A stretch of DNA of 64,000 nt from Trichocoleus desertorum NBK24 (GCF_030409055.1 NZ_CP116619.1:1025628-1089627); one strand, 5' to 3'. Shown: positions 36,828 to 46,019, numbered from the stretch's first letter. The notes: generated from the letters alone by a model not told the origin. Numbers and translations: made by a program.

Positions 36828-37571
36828 TTATTCAGCAGTCGCCATTTCGGTGCTGCCACGACCGCGACGACGAGTCAGCGTGTTGAACAGCATCACCCCG
36901 ATCGCCTTGATCAGGTTACCTTCTAGTTCATTGAACAGCTTCATGTTCATGCCGAAAGCCGCGTTCGCTTCCTCAACAATCCGATCCGCAGTCGCCTCAT
37001 CTACAGGCAACTCATTCATTGCTTGACGGTAAGTATTTTTGAATGCCTTCTCGTCAGCAATATCCTCAAATTCGTAGAACGCGGTACCTTCGCTTTCTAG
37101 ATTCATTGCCCGCTGAGCAATTCCCTTCAGGATTTGACCACCAGACAGGTCACCCAAATAACGAGTGTAAGAGTGCGCCGCCAATAACTCAGGCTCTGAA
37201 GCTGCAATCTCATGAATCCGCTGCACATAAGCTTGAGCAGCAGGTGAAGGAGCTACTTCTTCACGCCAATTGGGGCCGTAGTAGTAGTAGAGATCCTTCT
37301 CTAAGCTTTCCTGCCGATTTAGCTGGGGAAAGTAGAACTTCGAAACAATCGGATGGTTCTGGAGCCGAGCCATTTCCTCTTCGATCGCCGAGTAAACGAA
37401 GTAGAGATTGGCGACCAGCTTCCGGTAAGAGTTTTTCTCAACAACTCCCTTCAAAAAGCACTTTACGAAGCCGACGTTCTCAGCCATAGTGTGGGCTTTT
37501 TTAGTGCCCTCACGAAGTTTGGTTGCTAAATTACCGTTGCCCTCTAAATTGGTAGCGACAGTACTGGTCAT
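36828..37571 (-). CDS. ho1: Heme oxygenase (ferredoxin-dependent)
   Basis: A 247-residue heme oxygenase, close to the usual 240 residues of cyanobacterial HO1. The proximal heme ligand is His27 in GTKKAHTMAENVGF, and the distal helix carries GDLSGGQILKGIAQRAM. The rest (YVYSAIEEEM, SYTRYLGDL) is typical. It opens heme to biliverdin IX-alpha with electrons from ferredoxin, the first step toward phycobilin chromophores. The C-terminus has an Arg-rich extension (TRRRGRGST). The gene appears monocistronic, with 380 bp upstream of its start that includes a tandem repeat beside purE. Confidence 0.96.
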   Translation of the reverse strand: MTSTVATNLEGNGNLATKLREGTKKAHTMAENVGFVKCFLKGVVEKNSYRKLVANLYFVYSAIEEEMARLQNHPIVSKFYFPQLNRQESLEKDLYYYYGPNWREEVAPSPAAQAYVQRIHEIAASEPELLAAHSYTRYLGDLSGGQILKGIAQRAMNLESEGTAFYEFEDIADEKAFKNTYRQAMNELPVDEATADRIVEEANAAFGMNMKLFNELEGNLIKAIGVMLFNTLTRRRGRGSTEMATAE

Positions 37572-37845
37572 ACTAAATATCCTGCTAAATTTCCCAACAC
37601 TAAAGTTGTTTGCTGGAATGGCGATCCTTACGGAAACCTAAAAACCACCTAAATCGTTACAGTAGACCGATTTGATGAGAGTTTGTGTTAAATATTCTGA
37701 AGCTCTGTTACGTCAGAACTATCAAAAGCCTCAGTGAGCCAAAATCTATCCGCATTCAATCCATTACATCACAAGCCTCGCTGCTAGTTATTAAAAAATG
37801 TAAGCAAACTGATCTATTCGGATACATTTTTTCACAAGAAAAAAG
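37572..37845. other. Upstream region of the heme oxygenase gene
   Basis: This AT-rich stretch separates ho1 from the purE-linked tandem repeat. The ho1 promoter should be here. No clear motif was identified. Confidence 0.4.
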
Positions 37846-37941
37846 ATGAGAGATGAGAGGGAAAGAGGAATGAGGGATGAGAGGGAAAGAGGAATGAGGG
37901 ATGAGAGGGAAAGAGGAATGAGGGATGAGAGGGAAAGAGGA
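37846..37941. repeat. Four tandem copies of a 24-bp repeat
   Basis: The unit starts ATGAGGGATGAGAGGGAAAG (24 bp in all). Copies lie at 37846, 37870, 37894 and 37918; the last three are identical and the first has one mismatch. The array ends 12 bases before the purE stop codon and is purine-rich on the plus strand. Confidence 0.95.
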
Positions 37942-37953
37942 AGAAGATGAAGA

Positions 37954-38472
37954 TTACATTTCTTTGAGATATTGTTGATAGCCGACTTGGTCTAACTTGG
38001 TTTGTTTCTCCATCACCATATCCTTGAGGGATTGGCGATATTGCTGAACTTGCTCTTGCAAAGTGGGGTTGGAGGTAGCGAGGATTTGTACTGCTAACAG
38101 TCCAGCATTTTTGGCATTGCCGATCGCAACGGTCGCCACAGGAATTCCGGCGGGCATTTGCACAATAGAGTAGAGCGAGTCTACGCCTTGGAGATTTCGG
38201 GTAGCGACAGGTACGCCAACTACAGGAAGTGGAGTCAGGGAGGCGACCATTCCTGGTAGGTGAGCGGCTCCCCCTGCTCCAGCGATGATGACTTTGATGC
38301 CGCGTGTGTGGGCTTGCTGGGCATATTCCACCATGCGTTCTGGGGTGCGGTGGGCGGAGACAATGCCAACTTCGCAGGGCACACCGAATTCTTTGCAAAC
38401 GGCGATCGCGGCTTGCATGGTGGGCAAATCGGAATCACTGCCCATGATGATGCCAACTAAAGGTTGAGTCAT
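37954..38472 (-). CDS. purE: 5-(Carboxyamino)imidazole ribonucleotide mutase
   Basis: A 172-residue class I PurE of purine synthesis, converting N5-CAIR to [13 protein letters not shown] (11-19), SAHRTPERM with the catalytic His, and [10 protein letters not shown] are all present. The sequence is the usual length. The gene lies 80 bp upstream of, and divergent from, the nagA gene. Immediately after its stop lies a four-copy 24-bp tandem repeat. An overlapping minus-strand frame (37832-38398) repeats SHPSFLFP only because it reads that array. Confidence 0.97.
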   Translation of the reverse strand: MTQPLVGIIMGSDSDLPTMQAAIAVCKEFGVPCEVGIVSAHRTPERMVEYAQQAHTRGIKVIIAGAGGAAHLPGMVASLTPLPVVGVPVATRNLQGVDSLYSIVQMPAGIPVATVAIGNAKNAGLLAVQILATSNPTLQEQVQQYRQSLKDMVMEKQTKLDQVGYQQYLKEM

Positions 38473-38552
38473 TGGAGTTTGAGAGGTGAGAGGTAAGATT
38501 TTGGATTAAGTTAGAACTTGCGGTTTAAGCGTTGCAGCTCTCAATCCAGCAC

Positions 38553-39728
38553 ATGGATATTATCAAGGCGCGAGTGCCTGGTTACTCAGGAATTCAGCAT
38601 ATTCACATCGAAGGCAGCATCATTCAGCGGGTCGAGCCAATGGGCCAATCCGTCGCTGGCGTCATCCCCATTCACGAACCCCTGCTAGATGTAAACGAAG
38701 ACTGGATTTCTCTCGGTGGGATCGATTTACAAATTAATGGGGCTTTGGGGTTAGCCTTTCCAGACCTCGCTCCAGAGCATTTAGGAAAACTGGCTGAAAT
38801 CTGTCAATTTCTGTGGCAGCAAGGCGTAGATGGTTTTCTCCCCACCCTTGTCACCACCTCCGTCGAAAATATTCAGCGATCGCTCGCCACCATCGCCCAA
38901 TTCATCGAGCAAATCCAGCCTACCCAAACCAAAGCAGCCCAAATTCTCGGCGTGCATCTAGAAGGCCCATTCCTCAACCCCGAAAAACGCGGTGCCCACC
39001 CAGCCGAGTACCTCTTGCCCCTCAGCGTCGAGCAAGTCAAGCGAGTACTTGGCAATTACGCCCATCTCGTCAAAGTCATCACCCTTGCCCCTGAACTCGA
39101 CCCCACCGAAGCCGCGATCGCCTACTTGCAATCCCTCGGCATCACCATCAGCCTAGGCCATTCCCAAGCCACCGCCGCCCAAGCCCAGCAAGCCTTCGTC
39201 CAGGGAGCCACAATGGTTACTCATGCCTTCAACGCCATGCCCAGCCTGCACCACCGCGAACCAGGACTGCTGGGAGCCGCGATCGTTGCCCCGAATGTAC
39301 AATGTGGCTTCATCGCCGACGGTCAACACGTCTCCCCAATCATGCTCGATCTCTTGCTGAGAGCCAGCCACTACGACCAAGGCTTATTCCTCGTCAGCGA
39401 CGCCCTCGCCCCCCTCGGCCTCCCCGACGGCATTTACCCCTGGGACACCCGCCAAATCGAGGTAAAGCAAAATACAGCAAGACTTCCTGACGGCACCTTA
39501 TCTGGAACAACCTTGCCGTTGTTGGTGGGGGTGCAGAATTTGGTGAAATGGGGAATTTGTGACGTAGAACAAGCGATCGCCCTAGCCACCACTGCACCCA
39601 GACACGCGATCGGTTTGTGGCATGAACCAACCGGAGATCATTGTCCCTACAAAGGCCAACCTGTTAGTAACTTACTGCGCTGGGCGATCGATCCTGAAAC
39701 TCAGACTCTGTCATGGCAGAGACTATAG
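38553..39728 (+). CDS. nagA: N-acetylglucosamine-6-phosphate deacetylase
   Basis: I use the ATG at 38553 (391 residues); the frame extends seven codons to a TTG. NagA removes acetate from GlcNAc-6-phosphate in amino-sugar and cell-wall recycling. Metal and catalytic motifs are present: HLEGPFLNPEKRGAHP, LGHSQATA, THAFNAM and the catalytic Asp in VSDALAPLG. The N-terminal beta-sandwich strand (HIEGSII) is partly shortened compared with well-known members. No nagB or nagK is in the window. A dispersed hairpin repeat follows directly. Confidence 0.92.
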   Translation: MDIIKARVPGYSGIQHIHIEGSIIQRVEPMGQSVAGVIPIHEPLLDVNEDWISLGGIDLQINGALGLAFPDLAPEHLGKLAEICQFLWQQGVDGFLPTLVTTSVENIQRSLATIAQFIEQIQPTQTKAAQILGVHLEGPFLNPEKRGAHPAEYLLPLSVEQVKRVLGNYAHLVKVITLAPELDPTEAAIAYLQSLGITISLGHSQATAAQAQQAFVQGATMVTHAFNAMPSLHHREPGLLGAAIVAPNVQCGFIADGQHVSPIMLDLLLRASHYDQGLFLVSDALAPLGLPDGIYPWDTRQIEVKQNTARLPDGTLSGTTLPLLVGVQNLVKWGICDVEQAIALATTAPRHAIGLWHEPTGDHCPYKGQPVSNLLRWAIDPETQTLSWQRL

Positions 39729-39730
39729 AT

Positions 39731-39885
39731 GACCTAACCCCCGACCCTTCCCTGCGAGGGAAGGGGAGAAAAAGAGAAAAAACTAATCTCGAAACTCCCA
39801 CAATTCAACTCGTCTGGAGGGGGTCTGGGGGACGCAGCCGTCCCTCAGCGGGAGTTTGAGGGCAGGTGCCCTCAAGGCTCGGATT
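39731..39885 (-). repeat. Dispersed double-hairpin repeat, copy B (long form, inverted)
   Basis: On the minus strand this copy matches copy C over about 150 bp and copy A over the 64-bp core (39813-39876). At its distal end lies the perfect stem CCCTTCCCT-gcg-AGGGAAGGG (39745-39765). It sits 2-157 bases after the nagA stop. Confidence 0.88.
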
Positions 39886-40009
39886 GTCAAAGATCCTCAA
39901 ACCCAACACTAGAGATGCGATCGCCTCACCAAAACTATCGCGCTAAGAACAAATCATCATAGGATTGAGAACTGTAGTCTGTTGAAACCCAGCAAATAGA
40001 ACCAAATTT

Positions 40010-40696
40010 ATGAACGTGGTGGATGATAAAACTGTAGTCCGGGAGTACTTCAACGCAACCGGATTTGACCGTTGGCGACGCATTTACGGCGATGGAGAAG
40101 TTAACAAAGTCCAACTCGACATTCGCATTGGGCATCAACAGACCATTGATCACGTCTTGGGCTGGCTCAAAGCCGACGACAACCTTTCCCAAATCACCGT
40201 ATGCGATGCAGGCTGTGGCGTCGGTAGCCTCAGCATCCCTCTTGCCGAAGCAGGCGCAAAAGTCTTCAGCAGCGACATCTCCGAAAAAATGGTTGAAGAA
40301 GCCAAAGACAGAGCTGCCTCCGAGCTAGGCCAAACCACCAACCCCACCTTCAGCGTTCAAGACCTAGAAAGTCTGAGCGGTCAGTATCACACTGTCATCT
40401 GCCTGGACGTGCTGATCCACTACCCCCAAGACAAAGCCGCTGATATGATTGCCCATCTCAGCTCTCTGGCAGACTCTCGCTTGATTCTCAGCTTTGCTCC
40501 CAAGACCCTCGCCTACAGCTTGCTGAAGAAGATCGGCGACTTCTTCCCTGGCCCTAGCAAAGCCACCCGCGCCTATTTACACCGAGAAGCAGACGTAGTG
40601 AAAATCCTAGAAGCCAACGGCTGGAAAATTGAGCGCAACGCCATGACCAAAACCCGCTTCTACTTCTCCCGCCTTCTAGAAGCCGTCAAAAAATAA
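40010..40696 (+). CDS. chlM: Mg-protoporphyrin IX methyltransferase
   Basis: A 228-residue SAM-dependent methyltransferase of the ChlM/BchM family, which methylates the propionate of Mg-protoporphyrin IX in chlorophyll synthesis. The opening VVREYFNATGFDRWRRIYGDGEVNKVQ is diagnostic. The SAM loop is DAGCGVGSL (66-74), and the C-terminal RFYFSRLLEAV is also typical. The length matches cyanobacterial ChlM. It is probably membrane-associated through the N-terminal amphipathic part. It follows a repeat-containing spacer of 281 bp, so it probably has its own promoter. Confidence 0.96.
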   Translation: MNVVDDKTVVREYFNATGFDRWRRIYGDGEVNKVQLDIRIGHQQTIDHVLGWLKADDNLSQITVCDAGCGVGSLSIPLAEAGAKVFSSDISEKMVEEAKDRAASELGQTTNPTFSVQDLESLSGQYHTVICLDVLIHYPQDKAADMIAHLSSLADSRLILSFAPKTLAYSLLKKIGDFFPGPSKATRAYLHREADVVKILEANGWKIERNAMTKTRFYFSRLLEAVKK

Positions 40697-40779
40697 GCTT
40701 CAAAATTCGATAAAGTCACAGGCAAGGGCGATCGCGACAGGCTAGAATCTCGGCTAGCGCGATCGCCTATGGCACAGTT

Positions 40780-41178
40780 ATGAAGCTCGTTAAGATTATT
40801 TCTGCCTGGATTCTTCTGCCCTTTGGTCTTGCCCTCACCATTGGCATGGCAGCAGAACTTTCTAATCCCCAAGCCAAAGATAAAGAAGGTGCAGTCGCAG
40901 CCCTCTTACTCTTCGGTCTACCTAGCGTCGCTTTGGGTGGTTGGTTTGCCTGGGATGTGGTGCAAAAGGGGCGTGAAGAAAAACGCGATCGCTTACAAGA
41001 CACTTTTTATCAGCTTATAGAAGCCAACAGTGGCAAAATCACAGTTTTACGGTTTGCCAAAGAAGCAGATTTATCCGGTGCCGAAGCCAAGCAATATCTA
41101 GAAGAAAAGGCCAAAGAATTTAACGCGAATTATGAAGTAAGTGAGCAAGGGGATATTTCCTATCGCTTTACGCTGTAA
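40780..41178 (+). CDS. Small two-helix membrane protein, paralogue 1
   Basis: A 132-residue protein with two membrane helices (about 8-26 and 40-59), then a charged helix with the EKRDRLQDTFYQLIE motif and a small winged-helix-like soluble domain (ITVLRFAKEADLSGAEAKQYLEEKA). The neighbouring gene at 41248 encodes the same arrangement (motif EERDRLQAIFYHLL, then LSGADAKQYLDAKA). Thus the pair arose by tandem duplication. No family name is recognised. The soluble part resembles domains that recognise or modulate membrane-linked regulators, but nothing definite can be said. Confidence 0.75.
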   Translation: MKLVKIISAWILLPFGLALTIGMAAELSNPQAKDKEGAVAALLLFGLPSVALGGWFAWDVVQKGREEKRDRLQDTFYQLIEANSGKITVLRFAKEADLSGAEAKQYLEEKAKEFNANYEVSEQGDISYRFTL

Positions 41179-41247
41179 GCCGAAGTGACCAACGCTTGCG
41201 ATACAATCTCGGCATTGCAGACTCTCCTATCGTCATGAAATATCGTC

Positions 41248-41715
41248 ATGAAACTGCTTCGAAAATTAGCAGCTGGATTCTTGCTCACCTGGGGATTGTT
41301 ATTTCTGATCGTTCCTGTGGTCGTACTACCTGACAAAGACGCTTCTCAGGAGGATAGAGATTCGGCAATCGGTTGTCTGGTAGGCGGCATCCCTATTACT
41401 GCCTGGGGAGCTTGGTTAGCTTGGGGACTTTACCGCCAACACCAGAAGGAAGAACGCGATCGCCTGCAAGCAATCTTTTATCACTTACTCAAGCAAGGCC
41501 AGGGCTCTGTCACTGTTTTGGAGTTGGCAATGGAAGCCAAACTTTCGGGAGCGGATGCGAAACAGTATTTAGATGCCAAGGCGAGGGAATTTGGCGCTAC
41601 GTTTGATGTCACCGATCGCGGCAGTATTGCCTATGAGTTTGACTTGAAAGCTGTGAATTTGTTGGAGTCTGCTTCGGCTTCACTCAACTCAGACCACTGG
41701 CGATCGCTTCCGTGA
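41248..41715 (+). CDS. Small two-helix membrane protein, paralogue 2
   Basis: A 155-residue paralogue of the preceding protein: two membrane helices (about 7-27 and 44-64), the EERDRLQ linker and the LSGADAKQYLDAKAREFGA domain. It has a C-terminal extension of about 20 residues that the first lacks. Only 69 bp separate the two genes, so they are probably co-transcribed. The loop between the helices is more acidic (LPDKDASQEDRDS) than in paralogue 1. The function is unknown. Confidence 0.75.
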   Translation: MKLLRKLAAGFLLTWGLLFLIVPVVVLPDKDASQEDRDSAIGCLVGGIPITAWGAWLAWGLYRQHQKEERDRLQAIFYHLLKQGQGSVTVLELAMEAKLSGADAKQYLDAKAREFGATFDVTDRGSIAYEFDLKAVNLLESASASLNSDHWRSLP

Positions 41716-41761
41716 GCTAGGCTCGCTAGCATGAAGCGTAGATGTCTTTGAGAGGATGGGC

Positions 41762-42142
41762 ATGGTTCGGATCTTTTTGGCGATTGCGGCAATTTTGGCA
41801 GGTTTAGCAGTGGCGGCGGGGGCATTTGCGTCTCACGCTTTGCGAGATAAATTGAGCGATCGCGCTTTAGAGATTTTTGAGACGGCTTCGCGCTACCAGA
41901 TGTATCATGCGTTGGCTTTGTTGCTGGTGGCGGTGTTGCTAGCTCAGGTGGCAATACCCTCTACTTTGTTAAATACAGCGGGATATGCGTTTTTGGCAGG
42001 GATTGTGCTGTTTTCTGGCAGTTTGTATGCGTTGAGTTTGTCGGGGGTGAAGTGGCTGGGGGCGATTACTCCCCTTGGTGGGGTGGCGTTTTTGATTGGC
42101 TGGGGATGTGTGGCAGCGGCAGCTTGGAGTTCTAAGTTTTAA
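41762..42142 (+). CDS. DUF423 family membrane protein
   Basis: A small protein with four membrane helices, matching the DUF423 (YgdD) family: FASHALRDKL, a long helix with YHALALLLVA, and the C-terminal ITPLGGVAFLIGWG. Two nearby ATGs fit, at 41756 and 41762. I choose 41762, because GAGGA lies five bases upstream of it and overlaps the earlier ATG (126 residues). The family has no defined function. A dispersed repeat begins ten bases after the stop, between this gene and the convergent yebC. Confidence 0.85.
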   Translation: MVRIFLAIAAILAGLAVAAGAFASHALRDKLSDRALEIFETASRYQMYHALALLLVAVLLAQVAIPSTLLNTAGYAFLAGIVLFSGSLYALSLSGVKWLGAITPLGGVAFLIGWGCVAAAAWSSKF

Positions 42143-42151
42143 ATTTATGGG

Positions 42152-42297
42152 AATCCGAGCCTTGAGGGCAGGTGCCCTCAAACTCCCGCTGAGGGACGGC
42201 TGCGTCCCCAGACCCCCTCCAGACGAATTGAGCTGTGGGTGTTTCGAGATTGTCTTATCTCCCCTCGCTTCGTAGGAGAGGGGCCGGGGGAGAGGTC
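42152..42297 (+). repeat. Dispersed double-hairpin repeat, copy C (long form)
   Basis: The core is at 42161-42223. Compared with copies A and B, the central CC of the first palindrome is GG and one C is missing from the later C-run. The downstream flank, including the hairpin CCCCTC/GAGGGG (42261-42283) and CCGGGGG, matches copy B. It fills the whole spacer between convergent genes. Confidence 0.88.
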
Positions 42298-42298
42298 T

Positions 42299-43114
42299 CT
42301 ACGCCATCGTCAGAGACATTAGCTCCTCTGCCATCTCAAAGTTGGCGGTGACGTTTTGGACATCGTCGGAGTCTTCTAAAGCATCCATTAGTTTGAGGAG
42401 CGATCGCGCTTGGTCGGGGTCGGTGACTTCCATCGTGTTGTTGGGAATCCAGCGCAGTTCGGCTTGGTGGACGTGGTAGCCCTTGTCTTTGAGGGCTTGG
42501 CTGAGGTTTTCTAGGTTAGCGACTTCGGTAAATACTTCTGCGCCTTCGGCTTCATCAATTTGGGTCAGCTCGTAGAATTCGGCTCCACCTTCTAAAGAGG
42601 CTTCTAACAGGGCATCTTCGTCAATTTGGCTGCTGGTAGCGTTGCGATTGCGTTTCCGTCCTTCCTCAGATGGGGCAGCAGTGATAGTGACCACACCTTT
42701 TTGGTCAAACATCCAACTGACGCATCCGGTTTCACCCAGGTTGCCGCCGTTTTTGCTGAAGGCTTCGCGCATGTCGGCAGCGGTGCGGTTGCGGTTATCG
42801 GTCAGGGCTTCGATCAGCACTGCCACACCTCCAGGGCCATAGCCTTCATAACGGATGGCTTCTAGGGCAGCGTTGTCGGGGCCGAGTTTGCCTGCTCCTT
42901 TGGCGATCGCCCGGTCAATGTTGTCGTTGGGGATTCCGGCAGCTTTGGCCTTCTCGATCGCGGTACGAAGTTGGAAGTTGCCGTTGGGGTCAGGCACGCC
43001 GCTCCGGGCTGCCACAATAATTTCTCGCGAGATTTTAGTGAAGACTTTGCCTTTCACTGCATCGACTCTGGCTTTTTGGCGCTTGATATTGGCCCACTTA
43101 CTATGTCCTGCCAT
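42299..43114 (-). CDS. yebC: YebC/PmpR family protein
   Basis: A 271-residue YebC-family protein. The invariant start [19 protein letters not shown], the [11 protein letters not shown] motif and [14 protein letters not shown] are present. The family was first called a transcriptional regulator (PmpR); related proteins act in translation of difficult peptide stretches. The sequence is slightly longer than the ~245-residue norm, owing to an insertion of about 20 residues after [10 protein letters not shown] ([14 protein letters not shown]). It is convergent with the DUF423 gene. Confidence 0.93.
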   Translation of the reverse strand: MAGHSKWANIKRQKARVDAVKGKVFTKISREIIVAARSGVPDPNGNFQLRTAIEKAKAAGIPNDNIDRAIAKGAGKLGPDNAALEAIRYEGYGPGGVAVLIEALTDNRNRTAADMREAFSKNGGNLGETGCVSWMFDQKGVVTITAAPSEEGRKRNRNATSSQIDEDALLEASLEGGAEFYELTQIDEAEGAEVFTEVANLENLSQALKDKGYHVHQAELRWIPNNTMEVTDPDQARSLLKLMDALEDSDDVQNVTANFEMAEELMSLTMA

Positions 43115-43231
43115 AAAGGTGAGGTCAGACTGAAACCGTTAAAACTGCAATTGAATTGACTAGCATCGATGTTAGCAGAGGCTTTGCATCCACTACATTA
43201 GTTAGGTTGAGCGATCGCAACATCAAAAGCT

Positions 43232-44587
43232 ATGAGTAGAGCGTGGAGGCAGTGCTTAAGGGGAAGCTGGCAATCAACAGGGGTGAGAAATCTCATCGTG
43301 ATTGCGCTCTTTCTAATGAGTCTATTGGGGTGGTTTGACTGGAAACCTACAGCCGCGATCGCCGCTCCTTCATCTGCTCAAGTGACACATCTGACGCTGT
43401 GGCAAGGAGTGAATCCACCGCCGAATCGTGATGTATTGCAAAAACTGGTCGATTGCTTTAACCAAACGCATACAGATATTCAGGTTGACTCAATTTATGT
43501 CGGGCAACCGGATGAGCAGATGCCCAAGATTCTCGCGGCTGTGGTGGGGAATTCTGCTCCTGATATGCTTTGGTTTGCCCCGATGATTACTGGGCAGTTG
43601 GTGGAGTTGGGGGCGATTCGACCTCTGGAGCAATGGTTGGATCAGTCCCTGCTACGTGAGCAAATTGCGCCTACTTTGTTTGAAACAATGGAATTGGAAG
43701 ACCATATCTGGTCAATTCCCTTTGGCACCAACAATGTCGGTATTTTCTATCGACCGAGCTTGTTTCAAGCCGCAGGTATTACCCAACTACCTCAAACCTG
43801 GGAGGAGTTGCGGCAAGTCGCACAAACTTTAACTCGTGATACCGATGGCGATCGCCGCATTGACCAACATGGCATTCTCCTACCCTTGGGGAAAGGTGAG
43901 TGGACGGTGTTTAACTGGTTGCCGTTTATGTGGAGTGGCGGCGGAGAACTCACAACGACAGGTCAAGCTGATCCATCTACGGTCAACTTAGCAAACTCAG
44001 GCGCGATCGCGGCTTTGCAATTGTGGAGAGGCTTACTAGACGATGGTTCTGCGGTTTTATCTCTCCCAGAACGCGGCTATGAATTAGATGGTTTTCTCGC
44101 GGGCAAAGTCGCGATGCAACTCTCTGGCCCCTGGACGCTGGGCCAACTGCAAGCAACTGGAGTTGATTTTGGCGTCATTCCCATTCCTGCTGGCGCTAGG
44201 CGGGCAACGGCGAGTGGGGGAGAAAACCTATTTATCTTTAAGACCACACCAGAGCGAGAACGTGCGGCTTTTACGTTTGCAGAATATGTGTTGAGCGAGC
44301 AATTCCAAACGCAATGGGCTTTAGAAACAGGCTATCTACCCACTAATCTTAAGGCCCGTCAAAATCCCACCTATCAACAATTTGTCGCCCAACAACCTGC
44401 GGTCAGCGTATTCTTAGAGCAAGCTCCCTACGGGCGATCGCGACCAATTTCCTTTGGATACAATCGCGTCTCTGAGCATTTGGGACGGGCGATCGAAGCT
44501 GTGTTATTGGGCAAAAGCACACCAACCACAGCCTTAAACGAAGCTCAGCGTCGTCTCAGCTTGATATTTCAACCAAACCAACGCTAG
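43232..44587 (+). CDS. Extracellular sugar-binding protein (ABC type, family 1)
   Basis: A 451-residue MalE/UgpB-like solute-binding protein with an N-terminal export segment (about 19-48, ending AAIAAPS). The fold motifs are ITLWQGV-like LTLWQGV, the pocket segment NSAPDMLWFAPM, FGTNNVGIFYRP and the C-terminal ENLFIFKTTPERE. The substrate is probably a sugar or oligosaccharide. No permease or ATPase gene is adjacent, so it would share a transporter encoded elsewhere. It lies 13 bases upstream of the channel-like gene on the same strand; the two may be one transcript, although a functional link is not evident. Confidence 0.87.
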   Translation: MSRAWRQCLRGSWQSTGVRNLIVIALFLMSLLGWFDWKPTAAIAAPSSAQVTHLTLWQGVNPPPNRDVLQKLVDCFNQTHTDIQVDSIYVGQPDEQMPKILAAVVGNSAPDMLWFAPMITGQLVELGAIRPLEQWLDQSLLREQIAPTLFETMELEDHIWSIPFGTNNVGIFYRPSLFQAAGITQLPQTWEELRQVAQTLTRDTDGDRRIDQHGILLPLGKGEWTVFNWLPFMWSGGGELTTTGQADPSTVNLANSGAIAALQLWRGLLDDGSAVLSLPERGYELDGFLAGKVAMQLSGPWTLGQLQATGVDFGVIPIPAGARRATASGGENLFIFKTTPERERAAFTFAEYVLSEQFQTQWALETGYLPTNLKARQNPTYQQFVAQQPAVSVFLEQAPYGRSRPISFGYNRVSEHLGRAIEAVLLGKSTPTTALNEAQRRLSLIFQPNQR

Positions 44588-44600
44588 CAAAACCGCCAAC

Positions 44601-46019
44601 ATGCCGTCCCGGAGTTTTAAGTCGCGTCTCGATCGCTTTATCCACACTCCCCAAACGGAAATCGGCTTGGCGTTGCTGATCTTGCTCTCCGTAATGTTGG
44701 TAGTAGCTGAGATTGTCGTAGAGAAACCAGGATCTAAATACCACCTAGTACGTTATTTAGAAGAGTTATTAACGCTGGTTTTTATTGTTGAGCTGATGAT
44801 TCGCTACTACATCGCTCGCAATAAACAGCGCTTCTGGCGTAACTACTGGCCCGACATCATTGCGGTAATTCCTTTTCCGCCTGCCCTGCAGATTTTACGC
44901 CTCCTACGGCTGCTACGTTTATTGCGAGTTGGCATTCTTGTAAACCGCAACTTGCACCGTCTTTCAGCCAGATCAAATGTGAGCTTAGGAGCACAGCTAG
45001 GCCTGCTGAGTATCGTGGGGCTAATTGTGCTAGTCGGGGCATTAGCAATTTATCTACTAGAGGGCAGCCAAAATCCAGACTTTAGCTCTTTGGAAGATGC
45101 ACTCTGGTGGAGTTTCTTCACCTTAGTTTCGGGAGAACCGATTGGCGGAGAACCAACCACCAATGCTGGACGTTTGGTGACGCTGATCGTCATGATTGGC
45201 GGCTTGACTTTGTTTGCGGTGCTCACTGGGGTCATCTCAGCGGTCATGGTGCAACGCTTAAGGAATGTGATGGAGGCAAAATACTTGGAACTCGACGAAC
45301 TGCGGCACCATATTGTAATTTGTGGCTGGAATCGTAGCGGCCCCTTGCTGGTTGAAGAGTTGCAGGCTGACCCAGCCATGCGACAGCGGCCCATTGTCGT
45401 CGTAGCAGAGTTTGGGGAAACGCCAGAGCGAGAACTCAAACGCATCGATCGCTCCCTCATTCATTTCTATGTGGGTGACTACACTACGATTGATGTCCTA
45501 GAAAATGTGGGGATTTATCATGCCTCGCGGGCGATTTTACTAGCCGATGCCACACACCCTCGTAGTGATCAAGACCGAGATGCCCGGACGGTACTGGCGG
45601 CGTTGACGATTGAGAAATTGCAGCCAGGGATCTACACCTGTGCTCAACTGCTCGATCGCAAAAACAATGTGCAATTGCGAGTCGCAGGTGTGGAAGATGT
45701 GATTGTAGCCGATGAGTTGGCGAGTCACCTGATCGCTACGTCGGCACGAAACAAGGGATCAGTCGATATGATGGCTGAGTTGTTGACCGTACAGATTGGC
45801 AACCAGATTTATAAAATTCCAGCGCCAGAATCTTGGCGAGGGTTTACCTTTGGGGCAGCATCAGAACGATTGAAAGATGACTTTGATGCGATTTTGGTCG
45901 CAGTGGAGCAGAACGTAGAGGGACGGCGCAAGACTTTAGTCAATCCTCCCAAAACTGAACCACTCAAATTCGACGACAACTTAATTGTGATCGCGCGATC
46001 GCAACCCAGACTCGACTAA
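44601..46019 (+). CDS. Ion channel with RCK/TrkA-N domains, atypical selectivity filter
   Basis: A 472-residue channel-like protein. The first ~125 residues hold voltage-sensor-like helices, ending in an Arg/Leu repeat (ILRLLRLLRLLRVG, 98-111). The pore region follows: helix at 133-153, pore loop at 168-182 and inner helix at 192-217. The filter position reads TLVSGEPIG (174-182) instead of TVGYG. The cytoplasmic part is an RCK/TrkA-N domain with CGWNRSG (241-247) and a TrkA-C-like end. It is thus a gated channel, but potassium selectivity cannot be assumed. A related layout is seen in CASTOR/POLLUX-like channels, which I mention only as an alternative. Confidence 0.85.
   Translation: MPSRSFKSRLDRFIHTPQTEIGLALLILLSVMLVVAEIVVEKPGSKYHLVRYLEELLTLVFIVELMIRYYIARNKQRFWRNYWPDIIAVIPFPPALQILRLLRLLRLLRVGILVNRNLHRLSARSNVSLGAQLGLLSIVGLIVLVGALAIYLLEGSQNPDFSSLEDALWWSFFTLVSGEPIGGEPTTNAGRLVTLIVMIGGLTLFAVLTGVISAVMVQRLRNVMEAKYLELDELRHHIVICGWNRSGPLLVEELQADPAMRQRPIVVVAEFGETPERELKRIDRSLIHFYVGDYTTIDVLENVGIYHASRAILLADATHPRSDQDRDARTVLAALTIEKLQPGIYTCAQLLDRKNNVQLRVAGVEDVIVADELASHLIATSARNKGSVDMMAELLTVQIGNQIYKIPAPESWRGFTFGAASERLKDDFDAILVAVEQNVEGRRKTLVNPPKTEPLKFDDNLIVIARSQPRLD

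Noticed and set aside
37846-37941. Considered as a CRISPR array
   Set aside because: The 24-bp units abut with no spacers, so it is a plain tandem repeat. No cas genes are in the window.
37832-38398. A 188-codon minus-strand frame with a repeated SHPSFLFP pattern
   Set aside because: It reads the 24-bp tandem repeat and lies out of frame across purE, whose family motifs are decisive.
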